In this document: positions 31,318 through 46,250 of the stretch, piece by piece
Numbering within the stretch: position 1 is the first letter of the stretch
Layout of the letters: the number at the start of each line of letters is the position of its first letter
Assembly (NCBI GenBank): GCA_023383815.1
Contig: JAHDYG010000012.1
Coordinates: forward strand, 47,385-111,384
Reading direction: 5' to 3'
DNA from: Rhodocyclaceae bacterium
GTDB lineage: Bacteria; Pseudomonadota; Gammaproteobacteria; Burkholderiales; Rhodocyclaceae
DNA: 64,000 nucleotides
Translations under genes and position numbers: made by a program
The notes under the pieces: model-generated
What the model saw: the letters and a program-made list of their open reading frames with translations, nothing else
Database searches by the model: none
Told to the model about the DNA's origin: nothing

Positions 31318-32387
31318 CCGTCTCGCTCGCAGAGCGTAGCTATCCGATCCATATCGGCGCCGGCCTGCTCGACGATGGGCGCTATTTCTCGAGTGTCCTG
31401 AGATCGCGGCGCGTGATGATCGTAACGAACAGCGTCGTTGCACCGCTGTACCTGGAGCGTGTGCTGCGCGCGTTGCAGACCGAGGGGGTGCGCGCGGATG
31501 CGGTGGTGATGCCGGATGGAGAGGCGCACAAGGATTGGTCGACCCTGATGACTGTTTATGACGGTCTGCTCGAGAAGCGTTGTGACCGGACGACTGCCCT
31601 GGTCGCCTTGGGCGGAGGAGTGGTCGGGGACATGGGTGGCTTTGCCGCGGCGACCTATCAACGAGGAATCCCCTTCGTGCAGGTTCCGACCACGCTTCTG
31701 GCTCAGGTCGACTCTTCGGTCGGCGGCAAGACAGCGATCAATCACCCGCTTGGAAAGAACATGATCGGTGCCTTCCATCAGCCGAGGATGGTTCTTGCGG
31801 ATGTTTCGACTCTCGACACCTTGCCCGATCGTGAATTGCGGGCAGGGCTCGCTGAGGTCATCAAGTATGGCCTGATCCGGGATCCCGAGTTCTTCGACTG
31901 GATCGAGTCCTGCCTTGACCAGATCCTTGCGCGGGATCCTGCGACACTGATCGAGGCAATCTCCCGATCGTGCCGCAACAAGGCCGATGTCGTTGCTGCA
32001 GATGAAACGGAGCAGGGCGAGCGGGCGTTGTTGAATCTGGGCCATACATTTGGTCACGCGATCGAGACGGGTCTGGGGTACGGGGTTTGGTTGCACGGTG
32101 AGGCGGTCGCTGCAGGCACATTGATGGCCGCCGAGCTTTCCCGGCGGCTCGGTTGGCTTGCCGATGCAGAGCTTGAGCGAATCGAGCATGTGTTCCGGCG
32201 TGCCGGCCTTCCGGTACACGGGCCCGACTTGCCGACATCCGCGTATCTGGCGCTCATGGCGCACGACAAGAAAGTCGAAGACGGTGCCTTGCGCCTTGTC
32301 CTGCTGCGCGGTATTGGCCGCGCCGTGATTCACTCTGGTGCGAGCGCGGACGACATCGCCGCCGCGATCGACGCCCGTCGGGCATGA
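31305..32387 (+). CDS. aroB: 3-dehydroquinate synthase AroB
   Basis: NAD- and Zn-dependent enzyme making 3-dehydroquinate from DAHP, the second shikimate step. It has the NAD-binding [21 protein letters not shown] segment, [19 protein letters not shown], the metal-ligand region AEVIKYGLI, and the HTFGHAIE His cluster. Length 360 residues. Start overlaps aroK; the stop overlaps the next gene as ATGA. Confidence 0.96.
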   Translation: MHTLTVSLAERSYPIHIGAGLLDDGRYFSSVLRSRRVMIVTNSVVAPLYLERVLRALQTEGVRADAVVMPDGEAHKDWSTLMTVYDGLLEKRCDRTTALVALGGGVVGDMGGFAAATYQRGIPFVQVPTTLLAQVDSSVGGKTAINHPLGKNMIGAFHQPRMVLADVSTLDTLPDRELRAGLAEVIKYGLIRDPEFFDWIESCLDQILARDPATLIEAISRSCRNKADVVAADETEQGERALLNLGHTFGHAIETGLGYGVWLHGEAVAAGTLMAAELSRRLGWLADAELERIEHVFRRAGLPVHGPDLPTSAYLALMAHDKKVEDGALRLVLLRGIGRAVIHSGASADDIAAAIDARRA

Positions 32388-33508
32388 GTCCCGCTGCAAG
32401 CTACGCGGTACGAGACGATACATCGCGTGGCCGCGTTCATCCGGAAGCGCCTCCCGAGTTGCGTAGCGAGTACCAGCGCGATCGTGACCGGATCGTGCAT
32501 TCGACTGCATTCCGGCGCCTGGAATACAAGACTCAGGTGTTCGTCAACCATGAGGGCGATCTCTTTCGCACGCGCCTCACGCACACGATCGAGGTGGCTC
32601 AGATCACCCGCAGCATTGCGCGTGCGCTTGCCCTCAACGAAGATCTCGCCGAGGCGGTTGCCCTCGCGCATGATCTGGGCCATACGCCGTTCGGTCACGC
32701 AGGGCAGGATGCCCTGGATCGCTGCATGAAGCCGCATGGAGGGTTCGAGCACAACCTCCAGTCCTTGCGTATCGTCGATCTCCTGGAAGAACGCTACGCA
32801 GGTTTTGACGGACTCAACCTTACGTTCGAGACACGTGAGGGCATCCTCAAGCACTGCTCGAAAGAGCGCGCGGCCCTTCTGGGCGAGGTCGGACAGCGCT
32901 TTCTCGAAGGTACGCAGCCTTCGCTCGAGGCACAACTGGCGAACCTCTCCGACGAGATTGCGTACAACAACCACGACGTCGACGATGGTCTGAGATCCGG
33001 GCTGATTACCTTGGAGCAACTCGACGAGGTGGCGATCTTTTCGGACACGCGTCGTGCGGTCGAAGCGCACTGGCCTGGGCTTCGGGGACGTCGTCTGATC
33101 CACGAAACGGTGCGCAGCATGATCAACGCGATGGCGGTTGACCTCGTTCAGACCACGCGTTCGGCACTCAAGCAGGCGAAGGTCGAAACCCTCGAAGACG
33201 TGCGTCGTGCCGGAAAACTGGCAGGCTACTCCCCGGACTTCTCGACGCGGCTCAAGGAGCTCAAGCGCTTTCTTCACGACAACCTGTATCGCCACTATCA
33301 GGTGCTGAGGATGACGAACAAGGCGCAGCGCATCATCACAGAGCTGTTCCAGGCCTTCATGGCCGATCCACGGCTGCTTCCGCCGCAGTATCAGCATCGC
33401 GCCCGGAGTGATCAGCCCCGCGCGATCGCTGACTATATCGCAGGGATGACCGATCGCTACGCAATGAAAGAGCACCGCAAACTCTTTGCCGTCGACGAAA
33501 CTCATTGA
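32384..33508 (+). CDS. dGTPase-like HD-domain triphosphohydrolase
   Basis: Member of the deoxyguanosinetriphosphate triphosphohydrolase-like family that cleaves dNTPs to nucleosides and triphosphate. HD-domain metal ligands are visible in [16 protein letters not shown] (His) and the HD pair in [16 protein letters not shown]. The N-terminal [20 protein letters not shown] signature is characteristic. Length 374 residues, the type 2 (short) subfamily. Last gene of the pil-aro transcript; a new promoter follows before gltB. Confidence 0.92.
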   Translation: MSPAASYAVRDDTSRGRVHPEAPPELRSEYQRDRDRIVHSTAFRRLEYKTQVFVNHEGDLFRTRLTHTIEVAQITRSIARALALNEDLAEAVALAHDLGHTPFGHAGQDALDRCMKPHGGFEHNLQSLRIVDLLEERYAGFDGLNLTFETREGILKHCSKERAALLGEVGQRFLEGTQPSLEAQLANLSDEIAYNNHDVDDGLRSGLITLEQLDEVAIFSDTRRAVEAHWPGLRGRRLIHETVRSMINAMAVDLVQTTRSALKQAKVETLEDVRRAGKLAGYSPDFSTRLKELKRFLHDNLYRHYQVLRMTNKAQRIITELFQAFMADPRLLPPQYQHRARSDQPRAIADYIAGMTDRYAMKEHRKLFAVDETH

Positions 33509-33541
33509 TTCGGCACGGATATACTGCAGTGCAAAAAAATC

Positions 33542-33570
33542 TTGAATCACGCGATTCGGGCTAGTATATT
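33542..33570 (+). promoter_or_regulatory. sigma70-type promoter of gltBD
   Basis: TTGAAT (33542-33547), exactly 17 nt, TATATT (33565-33570). This is the best promoter match I found in the window. Transcription would begin near 33,577, giving a leader of about 175 nt before the gltB ATG. Confidence 0.6.
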
Positions 33571-33613
33571 CGTCCACCCGCCCAAAAGATCAGACTGAGG
33601 CCGTATGCGCGCG

Positions 33614-33700
33614 CCGGAGATCTTCGCTCCGGAACCGGCAGACGCCGATTTTTTTGTGCGCGCACTAATTTGGTGCGTTTTTTGCTTGCGGCGTCTGCCG
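33614..33700 (+). promoter_or_regulatory. Structured gltB leader with alternative hairpins (candidate attenuator)
   Basis: Four elements are directly readable. (1) CCGGAG/CTCCGG hairpin at 33614-33632. (2) CGGC-AGAC-GCCG at 33636-33647 followed by a T7 run (33649-33655), terminator-like. (3) CGCAC/GTGCG around TAATTTG at 33661-33677 followed by a T6 run (33678-33683), a second terminator-like hairpin. (4) CGGCGTCTGCCG at 33689-33700, an exact 12-bp reverse complement of element 2, so elements 2 and 4 can pair and enclose element 3. Elements 2 (as hairpin) and 2-4 (as long stem) exclude each other. No coding explanation. Attenuation is inference. Confidence 0.5.
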
Positions 33701-33751
33701 TCCGTCCCGAACCGGGCAATCCCGGCCAATGTTGTGTTGAGGAAGAGTGCG

Positions 33752-38425
<4,674 letters not shown>

Positions 38426-38427
38426 CC

Positions 38428-39891
38428 ATGGGCAAGCCCACCGGATTTCTGGAGTACCAGCGTCTCTCCGAGGCCTACGAGCCCGTCACCGAGCGGGTCC
38501 GCAAGTACAAGGAGTTCGTCGCCCGCCTTGACGACGACCAGGCGGCCGTCCAGGGTGCGCGCTGCATGGATTGTGGTATCCCGTTCTGCAATAACGGCTG
38601 CCCCGTCAACAACATCATTCCCGACTGGAATGACCTGGTGTATCGCAACCAGTGGCGCGAAGCGCTGGAAGTTCTGCACTCGACGAACAACTTCCCGGAG
38701 TTCACCGGCCGCATCTGTCCGGCGCCCTGTGAAGAGGCGTGCACGCTCAATATCAACAACGATCCGGTCGGCATCAAGTCGATCGAGCACGCGATCATCG
38801 ACAAGGCCTGGGAAGAAGGCTGGGTTGCACCGCAGCCGCCGGCGGACAAGACCGGGAAAAAGGTCGCGGTCATCGGTTCCGGCCCTGCGGGTCTCGCCGC
38901 GGCCCAGCAGCTGGCCCGTGCCGGACATGACGTCACCGTGTTCGAGAAGAACGATCGGGTCGGGGGCTTGCTGCGCTATGGAATCCCCGACTTCAAGATG
39001 GAGAAACACCTCATCGACCGCCGTGTCGAGCAGATGCAGGCCGAAGGCGTGCGTTTCCGAACGGGGGTGCTGGTCGGAGCCGACAAGTTGCCGGCGGGCA
39101 TAGCCAACGATGCGCGCGAGACCTTGTCGGCCGGGCTCATCCTGGCGGAGTTCGACGCGGTGATTCTCGCCGGGGGCTCCGAAGTGCCACGTGACCTGCC
39201 GGTACCGGGGCGTGAGCTCGATGGCGTGCACTTTGCGCTCGAGTTCCTGATTCCGCAGAACCGCGAGGTCGCCGGGGGTGAACAGAACCCGATCTCGGCG
39301 CGCGGCAAGCATGTCGTCGTGATCGGCGGGGGCGATACCGGTTCGGACTGCGTCGGGACTTCCAACCGTCACGGCGCGGCGTCCGTCGTGCAATTCGAAC
39401 TCTTGCCGATGCCGCCCGAGCGTGAGAACAAGCCGCTCACCTGGCCCTACTGGCCGACCCGGTTGCGCACGTCCAGCTCGCACGAGGAAGGCTGTTCGCG
39501 CGATTTCGCGATTGCAACCAAGGCGTTCATCGGCGAGAACGGCAAGCTCACCGGGCTCAAGGCCGTGCGTCTGGACTGGAAGGACGGTCGCATGAGCGAG
39601 ATCCCCGGCTCCGAGTTCGAGCTCAAGGCCGATCTCGTGCTGTTTGCGATGGGTTTCGTCCATCCGGTCGGCGGCGTGCTCGATGCCTTCGGGGTCGAAC
39701 GCGACACGCGTGGGAATGCGAATGCTGCGACCGAAGGCGAGCGAAGCTACGCGACGAACGTGCCGAAGGTCTTCGCCGCCGGCGACGTGCGGCGGGGGCA
39801 GTCTCTGGTCGTATGGGCGATTCGCGAAGGACGCCAGGCCGCCCGCGCAGTGGACGCCTTCCTGATGGGGGAGTCGCTGCTGCCGCGGTGA
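38428..39891 (+). CDS. gltD: Glutamate synthase small subunit GltD
   Basis: Beta subunit that passes electrons from NADPH through FAD and Fe-S clusters to GltB. Cysteines for the two N-terminal 4Fe-4S clusters are in [18 protein letters not shown] and CPAPCEEAC. The FAD-binding [14 protein letters not shown] and the NADPH-binding [12 protein letters not shown] motifs follow, and [16 protein letters not shown] lies near the C-terminus. Length 487 residues. It starts 2 nt after gltB and is co-transcribed. Confidence 0.97.
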   Translation: MGKPTGFLEYQRLSEAYEPVTERVRKYKEFVARLDDDQAAVQGARCMDCGIPFCNNGCPVNNIIPDWNDLVYRNQWREALEVLHSTNNFPEFTGRICPAPCEEACTLNINNDPVGIKSIEHAIIDKAWEEGWVAPQPPADKTGKKVAVIGSGPAGLAAAQQLARAGHDVTVFEKNDRVGGLLRYGIPDFKMEKHLIDRRVEQMQAEGVRFRTGVLVGADKLPAGIANDARETLSAGLILAEFDAVILAGGSEVPRDLPVPGRELDGVHFALEFLIPQNREVAGGEQNPISARGKHVVVIGGGDTGSDCVGTSNRHGAASVVQFELLPMPPERENKPLTWPYWPTRLRTSSSHEEGCSRDFAIATKAFIGENGKLTGLKAVRLDWKDGRMSEIPGSEFELKADLVLFAMGFVHPVGGVLDAFGVERDTRGNANAATEGERSYATNVPKVFAAGDVRRGQSLVVWAIREGRQAARAVDAFLMGESLLPR

Positions 39892-39924
39892 GTCGAAGCG
39901 CCCGAGGGTGCCCGGTTTCCGCCC

Positions 39925-42060
39925 CTATGGGGTGGCGACCGGGTGGCCGAAGAGGTAGCCCTGAAAGGCGTGGCAGTGGTGGATTGCGAGAAAGTCGCGC
40001 TGGGCTTCGGTTTCGACTCCGGATGCGATGACCGGGATGTCCAGGCTCGCTCCGAGGGCGACGATCACGCGTGCGATCGCCGCATCGTTTGCATCAGCGG
40101 TGATGTTGCGCACGAAGGAACGGTGAATCTTGATCTGATCGAAGCGCAGCCGCTTCAGCCAGGCGAGCGATGAACAGCCGGTGCCCAGGTTGTCGAGCGC
40201 AAAGCGCACCCCGACGGCCTTCAGGATCTCCATCTTGCGCACCGTCTCGTCGACTTCTTCCAGCAGCAGGTCTTCGGTCAGTTCGAGCTGCAGACGGTCG
40301 GCCGGCGCCCCCGTTTCGTCGAGGATCGCGATCACTTCGTTCACGAAGTCCGGATGGCGAAAATGGCCCGGGCTGATGTTGACGGCCAGCATCGGAGCTG
40401 CGCGGGCAGCCATTTCTTGTGCGGATGCAAGGCGCCGGCAGACCGTGCGCAGCACCCACAGGTCGATCGCACGCGCGAGACCCGATTCCTCGGCCAGCGT
40501 CATGAATTCGGCCGGCAGCAACATCCCGCGGCGCGGGTGGTTCCAGCGCAGCAGCGCTTCGTGTCCGATCGTGTCGCCGGCTCCATTGACCTGCGGCTGC
40601 CAGGCAAGCTCGAACTGATCTTCCCTCAGGGCCGCGCGTAGGTCGCTCTCCAGATCGAGACGTGCCTGCACCGAGGCCTGCATGTCCGGATCGAAGAAGC
40701 GCACCGTGTTGCGCCCTGCCGCCTTTGCTTCGTACATGGCCATGTCGGCGCGTCGCAGCAGTTCCTCGCAGCCGGTCTCGGCACTGTTGTAGAGCGCGAT
40801 GCCGATGCTCGGCGTGTTGCGATAGGGGTGGTCGCCAAGCTGGTACTCCAGGTTCAGTGTCGCGAGGATCTTCTCTCCGACCGCTTCGGCCTGTGCCGCA
40901 GCATCGCCCGCATGCTCGCCGAGCCCGCCGAGCATGACTACGAACTCGTCGCCACCCAGGCGCGCAACCGTGTCCCCCGCTCGCACGCTGCCCTGGACGC
41001 GGGCAGCGACGAGCTGCAGGAGGCGGTCGCCCATCGCGTGGCCCAAGGTGTCGTTGAGGGCCTTGAAGTTGTCGAGATCGATGAACAGCAACGCCCCGTA
41101 CTGCCCTTCGCGGCTGGCAGCGGCAAGTGCCTGCGCCAGCCGGTCGAGCAGAAGGCGCCGGTTCGGCAGGCGGGTCAGCGGGTCGTAGAAGGCGAGGTGG
41201 CGGATCTCCTCCTCGGCTGCCTTGCGCTGCGTGATGTCGGAAAACGCCGCCACGTGGTGGGTGATCCGCCCGGTGTCGTCCTTCACTGCGGTGATCGTCA
41301 GCCACTCCGGGTAGATCTCGCCGTTCTTGCGCCGGTTCCAGATCTCCCCCTGCCAGTAGCCGTCTTGCTTGAGGCGTTCCCAGATGTCACGGTAGAAGCT
41401 CTCGTCGTGACGTCCCGAGCGCAGCAGCGATGGGGTCTGGCCGATCGCCTCCAGCGCGCTGTAGCCGGTGGCCGCCGTAAAGGCATGGTTGACGCGCTGG
41501 ATGCGACCATTTGCGTCGGTGATGAACATGCCCTCCTGCGACTCGAATGCGATCGCTGCGATGCGCAGCTCGTTCTCGATGTGCTTGCGCTCGGTGATGT
41601 CGCGCATGTACGCGGTGAAGAAATCGTGTCCCCGCTCGCGAAAGGCGGTGATCGACAGCTCGGCCGGAAACTCGCTGCCGTCACGGCGCAGTGCGGTGAC
41701 CTCGACCCTGCGGTTGAGCACATGCGGCTGGCGTGTGCGCAGGAAGCGCGCCATGCCGTTGTGGTGGGCGCCGCGCAGGCGCTCGGGAATGATCACGTCG
41801 GCCATCGGGCGGCCGAGAATCTCCTCGCGGCGCCACCCGAACACCGCCTCGGCGGCCGGATTGAACTCGATCAGCTGGCCGTCGGCGTCGATTCCGATGA
41901 CGCAGTCGAGTGCGCATTCGAGCATTGCACGCAAGCGTGCCTCGCTCGCGGCGAGGGCCAGCAGGCCTGGGTCAGGCATGCGCTCTTGAACCGCTGGTGT
42001 GCCATCGGCGGACGGAGACGGCGCAACGGACGGCAAGGCAGGGTGGGCTGCCGATGTCAT
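39925..42060 (-). CDS. PAS-PAS-GGDEF-EAL signalling protein
   Basis: Cytoplasmic, 711 residues, no membrane segment. Two PAS domains with PAC motifs (about 42-160, ending [13 protein letters not shown]; about 165-285, ending [16 protein letters not shown]), a GGDEF domain (about 290-450, intact LGGDEF) and an EAL domain (about 460-705, EALLRW). The cyclase site looks intact. In the EAL domain the usual DDFGTG reads DNLGTG, KID reads KIH, and AEGVET reads ASGVET, so phosphodiesterase activity is doubtful. Stand-alone gene between gltD and ackA. Confidence 0.9.
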   Translation of the reverse strand: MTSAAHPALPSVAPSPSADGTPAVQERMPDPGLLALAASEARLRAMLECALDCVIGIDADGQLIEFNPAAEAVFGWRREEILGRPMADVIIPERLRGAHHNGMARFLRTRQPHVLNRRVEVTALRRDGSEFPAELSITAFRERGHDFFTAYMRDITERKHIENELRIAAIAFESQEGMFITDANGRIQRVNHAFTAATGYSALEAIGQTPSLLRSGRHDESFYRDIWERLKQDGYWQGEIWNRRKNGEIYPEWLTITAVKDDTGRITHHVAAFSDITQRKAAEEEIRHLAFYDPLTRLPNRRLLLDRLAQALAAASREGQYGALLFIDLDNFKALNDTLGHAMGDRLLQLVAARVQGSVRAGDTVARLGGDEFVVMLGGLGEHAGDAAAQAEAVGEKILATLNLEYQLGDHPYRNTPSIGIALYNSAETGCEELLRRADMAMYEAKAAGRNTVRFFDPDMQASVQARLDLESDLRAALREDQFELAWQPQVNGAGDTIGHEALLRWNHPRRGMLLPAEFMTLAEESGLARAIDLWVLRTVCRRLASAQEMAARAAPMLAVNISPGHFRHPDFVNEVIAILDETGAPADRLQLELTEDLLLEEVDETVRKMEILKAVGVRFALDNLGTGCSSLAWLKRLRFDQIKIHRSFVRNITADANDAAIARVIVALGASLDIPVIASGVETEAQRDFLAIHHCHAFQGYLFGHPVATP

Positions 42061-42145
42061 CGTTTCGGGTGTGGGGGGGCATCAAGGCTGCATATCCTAC
42101 GCGGTTTCGCAGGTGAACCATGGAGCGACTGCCCGAAGCGGGCAA

Positions 42146-43366
42146 TCAGACTGGATTCAGGACTCCGTCCAGTGTTTCGATCGTGTATCGCGCGATCATG
42201 CGCTCTTCGTCGGTCGGAACCACCGCGACCGCGACCCGGCTGCCGGCCGCGTCGATGCGGCGCGCGCCGGTGGCGCCGGGTGAGCCGTTCGCGGCCGCAT
42301 CGAGTGCGATTCCGAGCCAGGCCGATTGTTCCCCCACCTGGGCACGGATCGGGGCGGCATGCTCGCCGATCCCGCCCGTGAACACCAGCGCATCGAGCCC
42401 GCCGAGCGCTGCCGCGAGCGAACCCAGTTCGCGTGCGATGCGGTAGCAGAAGAGATCGACTGCTTCGCGCGCCTCGGGGGCGGTCGATGCGAGCAGGGTG
42501 CGCATGTCCTGGCTGATGCCGGAGACACCGAGCAGGCCCGATTCCTTGTAGAGCAGCTGCGTCAGCGCGGCCAGGTCCATCCCTTCGTGTTCCATCAGGT
42601 AGAGCAGTACCCCGGGGTCGATTGCACCCGTGCGCGTGCCCATCATCAGCCCTTCGAGCGCGGTGAATCCCATCGTGGTGGCGATGCTGCGCCCGCCGCG
42701 AAGCGCGCACATCGAAGCGCCGTTGCCGAGATGGGCGATGACCACCGCCCCGCGCGCGCGCTCGCCGACCACCTGTGGCAGTTCGCGCGCCACGTAGTCG
42801 TAGGACAGGCCGTGAAAACCGTAGCGCTTCACGCCGCGCTCCGAGATCGCGCGCGGCAACGCAAAGCGGCGCGCGATCTCGGGCTGGCTGCGATGAAAGG
42901 CGGTGTCGAAGCAGCCGACCTGCGGCACCTGCGGCAGCAGGGCGGACACCGCGTGCACGGCGCGCAGGTTGTGCGGCTGGTGCAGCGGTGCGAGCGGAAC
43001 CAGCGCTTCGAGTTCGGCGATCACCTCGGGCGTGAGCTGCAAGGGTGCGCTGTAGCGCTCGCCGCCGTGCACGATGCGGTGTCCGGCGGCGCTGATCGCA
43101 AGCCCTGGGTGCTTGCGTGCGAGCCAGTCAAAGAGCCGGTTCAGCGCTTCCTGGTGCTGTGAGCCGGCGCTGCCGCCGCCTCCAAGCGTTTCATGGTGGT
43201 CTTCGCCATCCTGCGAGCGCGCATGCAGGCGGGGTTCGGCGCCAATGCCCTCGACCTGCCCGGTCAGCCAGGCGCGTTCGGGTAGCCGGTTGGTCGAGTG
43301 TGAGAACAGTGCGAATTTGAGACTGCTCGATCCGGCATTGAGGACCAGTACGGCAGGCCCGTTCAT
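42146..43366 (-). CDS. ackA: Acetate kinase AckA
   Basis: Interconverts acetate plus ATP and acetyl phosphate. Motifs: VLNAGSSSLKFALF at the N-terminus, HRIVHGGERYS, FDTAFHRSQP, YGFHGLSYDYV, IAHLGNGASMCALRGG, and FTGGIGEHAAPIR. Length 406 residues. The start at 43366 overlaps the upstream pta-like stop by 4 nt; the much longer open frame to 44,029 is antiparallel shadow of that gene. Works with the adjacent phosphotransacetylase domain in acetyl-CoA/acetate exchange. Confidence 0.95.
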   Translation of the reverse strand: MNGPAVLVLNAGSSSLKFALFSHSTNRLPERAWLTGQVEGIGAEPRLHARSQDGEDHHETLGGGGSAGSQHQEALNRLFDWLARKHPGLAISAAGHRIVHGGERYSAPLQLTPEVIAELEALVPLAPLHQPHNLRAVHAVSALLPQVPQVGCFDTAFHRSQPEIARRFALPRAISERGVKRYGFHGLSYDYVARELPQVVGERARGAVVIAHLGNGASMCALRGGRSIATTMGFTALEGLMMGTRTGAIDPGVLLYLMEHEGMDLAALTQLLYKESGLLGVSGISQDMRTLLASTAPEAREAVDLFCYRIARELGSLAAALGGLDALVFTGGIGEHAAPIRAQVGEQSAWLGIALDAAANGSPGATGARRIDAAGSRVAVAVVPTDEERMIARYTIETLDGVLNPV

Positions 43367-44775
43367 GCCCGACCCGGCGTGCGCTTGCGATGGGCCATCA
43401 GTTGCGCGACCGCGCATGAGGCGGCGCGCGTCTCGGCGGTGTCGGCGCGGCTCGTCAGCACGATCGGCACCCGCGCACCGAGCACGAGGCCGGCCATCAG
43501 CGCATTGCCGAAGTATTCGAGCTGCTTGGCCAGCATGTTGCCCGACTCGATGTCCGGCACCACCAGAATGTCGGCATTGCCGGCGACCGCCGAGACGATG
43601 CCCTTGGTCTTGGCGGCGACCATCGAAACGGCGTTGTCGAAGGCCAGCGGTCCGTCGAGCAGGCCGCCGCGGATCTGGCCGCGATCGGCCATCTTGCACA
43701 GGCAGGCGGCGTCGATCGTCGAGCGCAGCTTCGAGGTCACCGTCTCGACTGCCGACAGGATCGCGACCTTGGGCAGTGCGACGCCGAGGATCTGCGCGAG
43801 ATCGATCGCGTTCTGGATGATGTCGACCTTGGTCTCGAGCGGTGGATCGATGTTGATCGCAGCATCCGTGATCATCAGCGGATGCGGATAGCTCGGCACG
43901 TCTGCGAGAAAGACATGCGTGATGCGCCGCTCGGTGCGCAGGCCGGTCGTCTTCGACACCACTTCGCTCATCAGCTCGTCGGTGTGCAGCGAGCCCTTCA
44001 TCAGGGCTTCGACCTTGCCGTCCCGGCACAGCGCGACGGCCGCCTCGGCCGAGGCGTGGCTGTGTGGCGTGTCGACGATGCGCAGGCCCGCGATCCCGAT
44101 GCCGTTCTCTTCGGCGACCGCGCGGATGCGTGCCTCCGGCCCGACCAGCAGCGGTTCGATCAGCCCCGATTCAGCCGCCTGCACGGCACCGCGCAGCGAC
44201 TCGCGATCGCATGGATGAGCCACCGCCATCGGAATCGGCGACAGATCGGCCGCAATCGACAGTAGATGACCGTAGCGCAGTTCTCGGTCGGAGATCGTGA
44301 CCTCGGGAAGTTGCATGCGCTTGCGCCGGATCTTGTCGACCGGCGCCTGCACTTCGGCCGTGCCGTCGATGACCTTCAGTCCGTCCTGGTTCACCGCCAG
44401 GCAGTCGAACACGATGTGGTGGTTGTGGGCGTACTTCTCCCGACAGGTCACGGTGATCGTCAGCGTGTCGCCGATCGCGACCGGGCGCGAGAAATTCAGG
44501 CTCTGCGAGACGTACACCGTGCCGGGCCCCGGGAACTCGGTTCCCAGCACGGCAGAAATCAGCGTGCTGCCCCACATGCTGTGTCCGACCACCTCGCGGA
44601 ACTGGCTCGAGCGCGCATATTCGACATCGACGTGCGAGGGATTGACGTCGCCCGACATCACCGCGAAAAGGTGAATGTCGTCGGGGCGCAGCGTGCGCAG
44701 CAGGCGGGCGTGATCGCCGACGCGGATCTCGTCGAAGGTGCGGTTCTCGATATACGTGGGGGTGCCCTGGTCCAT
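43363..44775 (-). CDS. MaoC-like hydratase / phosphate acyltransferase fusion
   Basis: Protein of 470 residues with two parts. Residues about 10-150 form a MaoC (hot-dog) R-specific enoyl-CoA hydratase-like domain with [18 protein letters not shown]. Residues about 165-465 form a phosphate acetyl/butyryltransferase domain ([53 protein letters not shown]). Bifunctional enoyl-CoA hydratase/phosphate acetyltransferases are a known family. The ATGA overlap with ackA makes an acyl-CoA to acyl-phosphate to acid plus ATP unit. Whether the substrate is acetyl- or a longer acyl-CoA is not decidable here. Confidence 0.88.
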   Translation of the reverse strand: MDQGTPTYIENRTFDEIRVGDHARLLRTLRPDDIHLFAVMSGDVNPSHVDVEYARSSQFREVVGHSMWGSTLISAVLGTEFPGPGTVYVSQSLNFSRPVAIGDTLTITVTCREKYAHNHHIVFDCLAVNQDGLKVIDGTAEVQAPVDKIRRKRMQLPEVTISDRELRYGHLLSIAADLSPIPMAVAHPCDRESLRGAVQAAESGLIEPLLVGPEARIRAVAEENGIGIAGLRIVDTPHSHASAEAAVALCRDGKVEALMKGSLHTDELMSEVVSKTTGLRTERRITHVFLADVPSYPHPLMITDAAINIDPPLETKVDIIQNAIDLAQILGVALPKVAILSAVETVTSKLRSTIDAACLCKMADRGQIRGGLLDGPLAFDNAVSMVAAKTKGIVSAVAGNADILVVPDIESGNMLAKQLEYFGNALMAGLVLGARVPIVLTSRADTAETRAASCAVAQLMAHRKRTPGRA

Positions 44776-44866
44776 GCGGGATCTCGCTGTTTGCGTTGCA
44801 ACATTTCAATTCTACCCCCGCTGGGCTGCTAGAATCGGCGCCGACCCCTCGTCCTCTGGAATGTTC

Positions 44867-46228
44867 ATGGATGTTGTGATTCTTGCGGCCGGCAAGGGCA
44901 CGCGCATGCGTTCGGCCCTGCCCAAGGTGCTGCAGCCGCTCGCCGGACAGCCGATGCTGACGCACGTCGTTGGTGCCGCCCGTGCGCTCGATGCCGGACG
45001 GGTATGCGTGGTGGTCGGCCATGGCGGCGACGTCGTCCGCACGCGTCTTGCGCAACCCGATCTGCTGTGGGCCGTGCAGGAGCCGCAGCTCGGCACCGGC
45101 CACGCCGTCGCGGTCGCGCTGCCGCAACTGTGCGAGGCTGGCCAGGTGATGGTGCTCTACGGCGACGTGCCGCTCGTCGGCGCCGAAACCCTGCGCCGCC
45201 TGCAGGCCGCAGCCGGGTCCGATGGCGTCGCGCTGCTCACGGTCACGCTCGACGATCCGGGCGGCTATGGGCGCATCGTGCGCAACGCCGCAGGTGCGGT
45301 CGTGCGCATCGTCGAGGAAAAGGATGCCAGCGCCGCCGAACGCGCCGTGTGCGAGGTCAACACCGGCATGCTGGTCGCCCCCGCCGCGCGCCTGCGCGAC
45401 TGGCTCGGGCGCATCGGCAACGACAATGCCCAGGGCGAGTACTACCTCACCGACATCGTCGCGCTTGCGGTCGCCGATGGCGTGCCGCTCGCCACCGTTG
45501 AGCCTGCTGCGGCTTGGGAGGTACTCGGCGCCAACAGCAAGGCGCAGCTCGCCGCGCTCGAACGCGCGCTGCAGCAGGTCCGCGCCGCCGCGCTGATGGA
45601 GGCCGGTGTCACGCTGATCGATCCGGCCCGCATCGACGTGCGCGGCCAGCTCGTTTGCGGCCGCGATGTCGAAATCGATGTCAACTGCGTCTTCGAAGGG
45701 GCGGTCGAACTTGGTGACGACGTGCGCATCGGCGCCCAGTGCGTGCTGCGCGACGTGCGCGTCGGGCCGGGTACGCGCATCGCACCGTTCTCGCACATCG
45801 AGCAGGCCGAGATCGGGCCGGACTGCGTGATCGGCCCGTACGCCCGCCTCCGCCCTGGCACCGCGCTGGGTGAGGGGGTGCATGTGGGCAATTTCGTCGA
45901 GGTCAAGAACTGCCGGCTCGGCGACGGCGCCAAGGCGAACCACCTCACCTATCTGGGCGATGCCGACGTCGGCCGCCGCGTCAATGTCGGCGCCGGAACC
46001 ATCACCTGCAATTACGACGGCGTGAACAAGCACCGCACCATGATCGAAGACGACGCCTTCATCGGCTCCGACACCCAGCTCGTGGCCCCGGTGCGCGTCG
46101 GGCGCGGTGCCACGCTTGCGGCCGGTACCACGCTCACCAAGGATGCGCCGCCCGGGCAGCTCACCGTGTCGCGTGCGAAGCAGATCACCGTGCCCGGCTG
46201 GAAGCGGCCGGAGCGCAAACAATCCTGA
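44867..46228 (+). CDS. glmU: Bifunctional UDP-GlcNAc pyrophosphorylase / GlcN-1-P acetyltransferase GlmU
   Basis: Makes UDP-GlcNAc for peptidoglycan and LPS. The N-terminal nucleotidyltransferase has [20 protein letters not shown], and GTGHAV and YGDVPLV follow. The C-terminal half is a left-handed beta-helix of hexapeptide repeats ending with [10 protein letters not shown] and [10 protein letters not shown]. Length 453 residues, standard. The ATG at 44867 is 6 nt after GGA; ATG 44861 is a two-codon longer option. It is followed by glmS 22 nt downstream. Confidence 0.95.
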   Translation: MDVVILAAGKGTRMRSALPKVLQPLAGQPMLTHVVGAARALDAGRVCVVVGHGGDVVRTRLAQPDLLWAVQEPQLGTGHAVAVALPQLCEAGQVMVLYGDVPLVGAETLRRLQAAAGSDGVALLTVTLDDPGGYGRIVRNAAGAVVRIVEEKDASAAERAVCEVNTGMLVAPAARLRDWLGRIGNDNAQGEYYLTDIVALAVADGVPLATVEPAAAWEVLGANSKAQLAALERALQQVRAAALMEAGVTLIDPARIDVRGQLVCGRDVEIDVNCVFEGAVELGDDVRIGAQCVLRDVRVGPGTRIAPFSHIEQAEIGPDCVIGPYARLRPGTALGEGVHVGNFVEVKNCRLGDGAKANHLTYLGDADVGRRVNVGAGTITCNYDGVNKHRTMIEDDAFIGSDTQLVAPVRVGRGATLAAGTTLTKDAPPGQLTVSRAKQITVPGWKRPERKQS

Positions 46229-46250
46229 AGATTCGCCCGGAGATCCCACC

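Noticed and set aside
40828..42381. 517-codon frame opposite the GGDEF-EAL gene and ackA end
   Set aside because: Crosses two real genes on the other strand and shows no motif.
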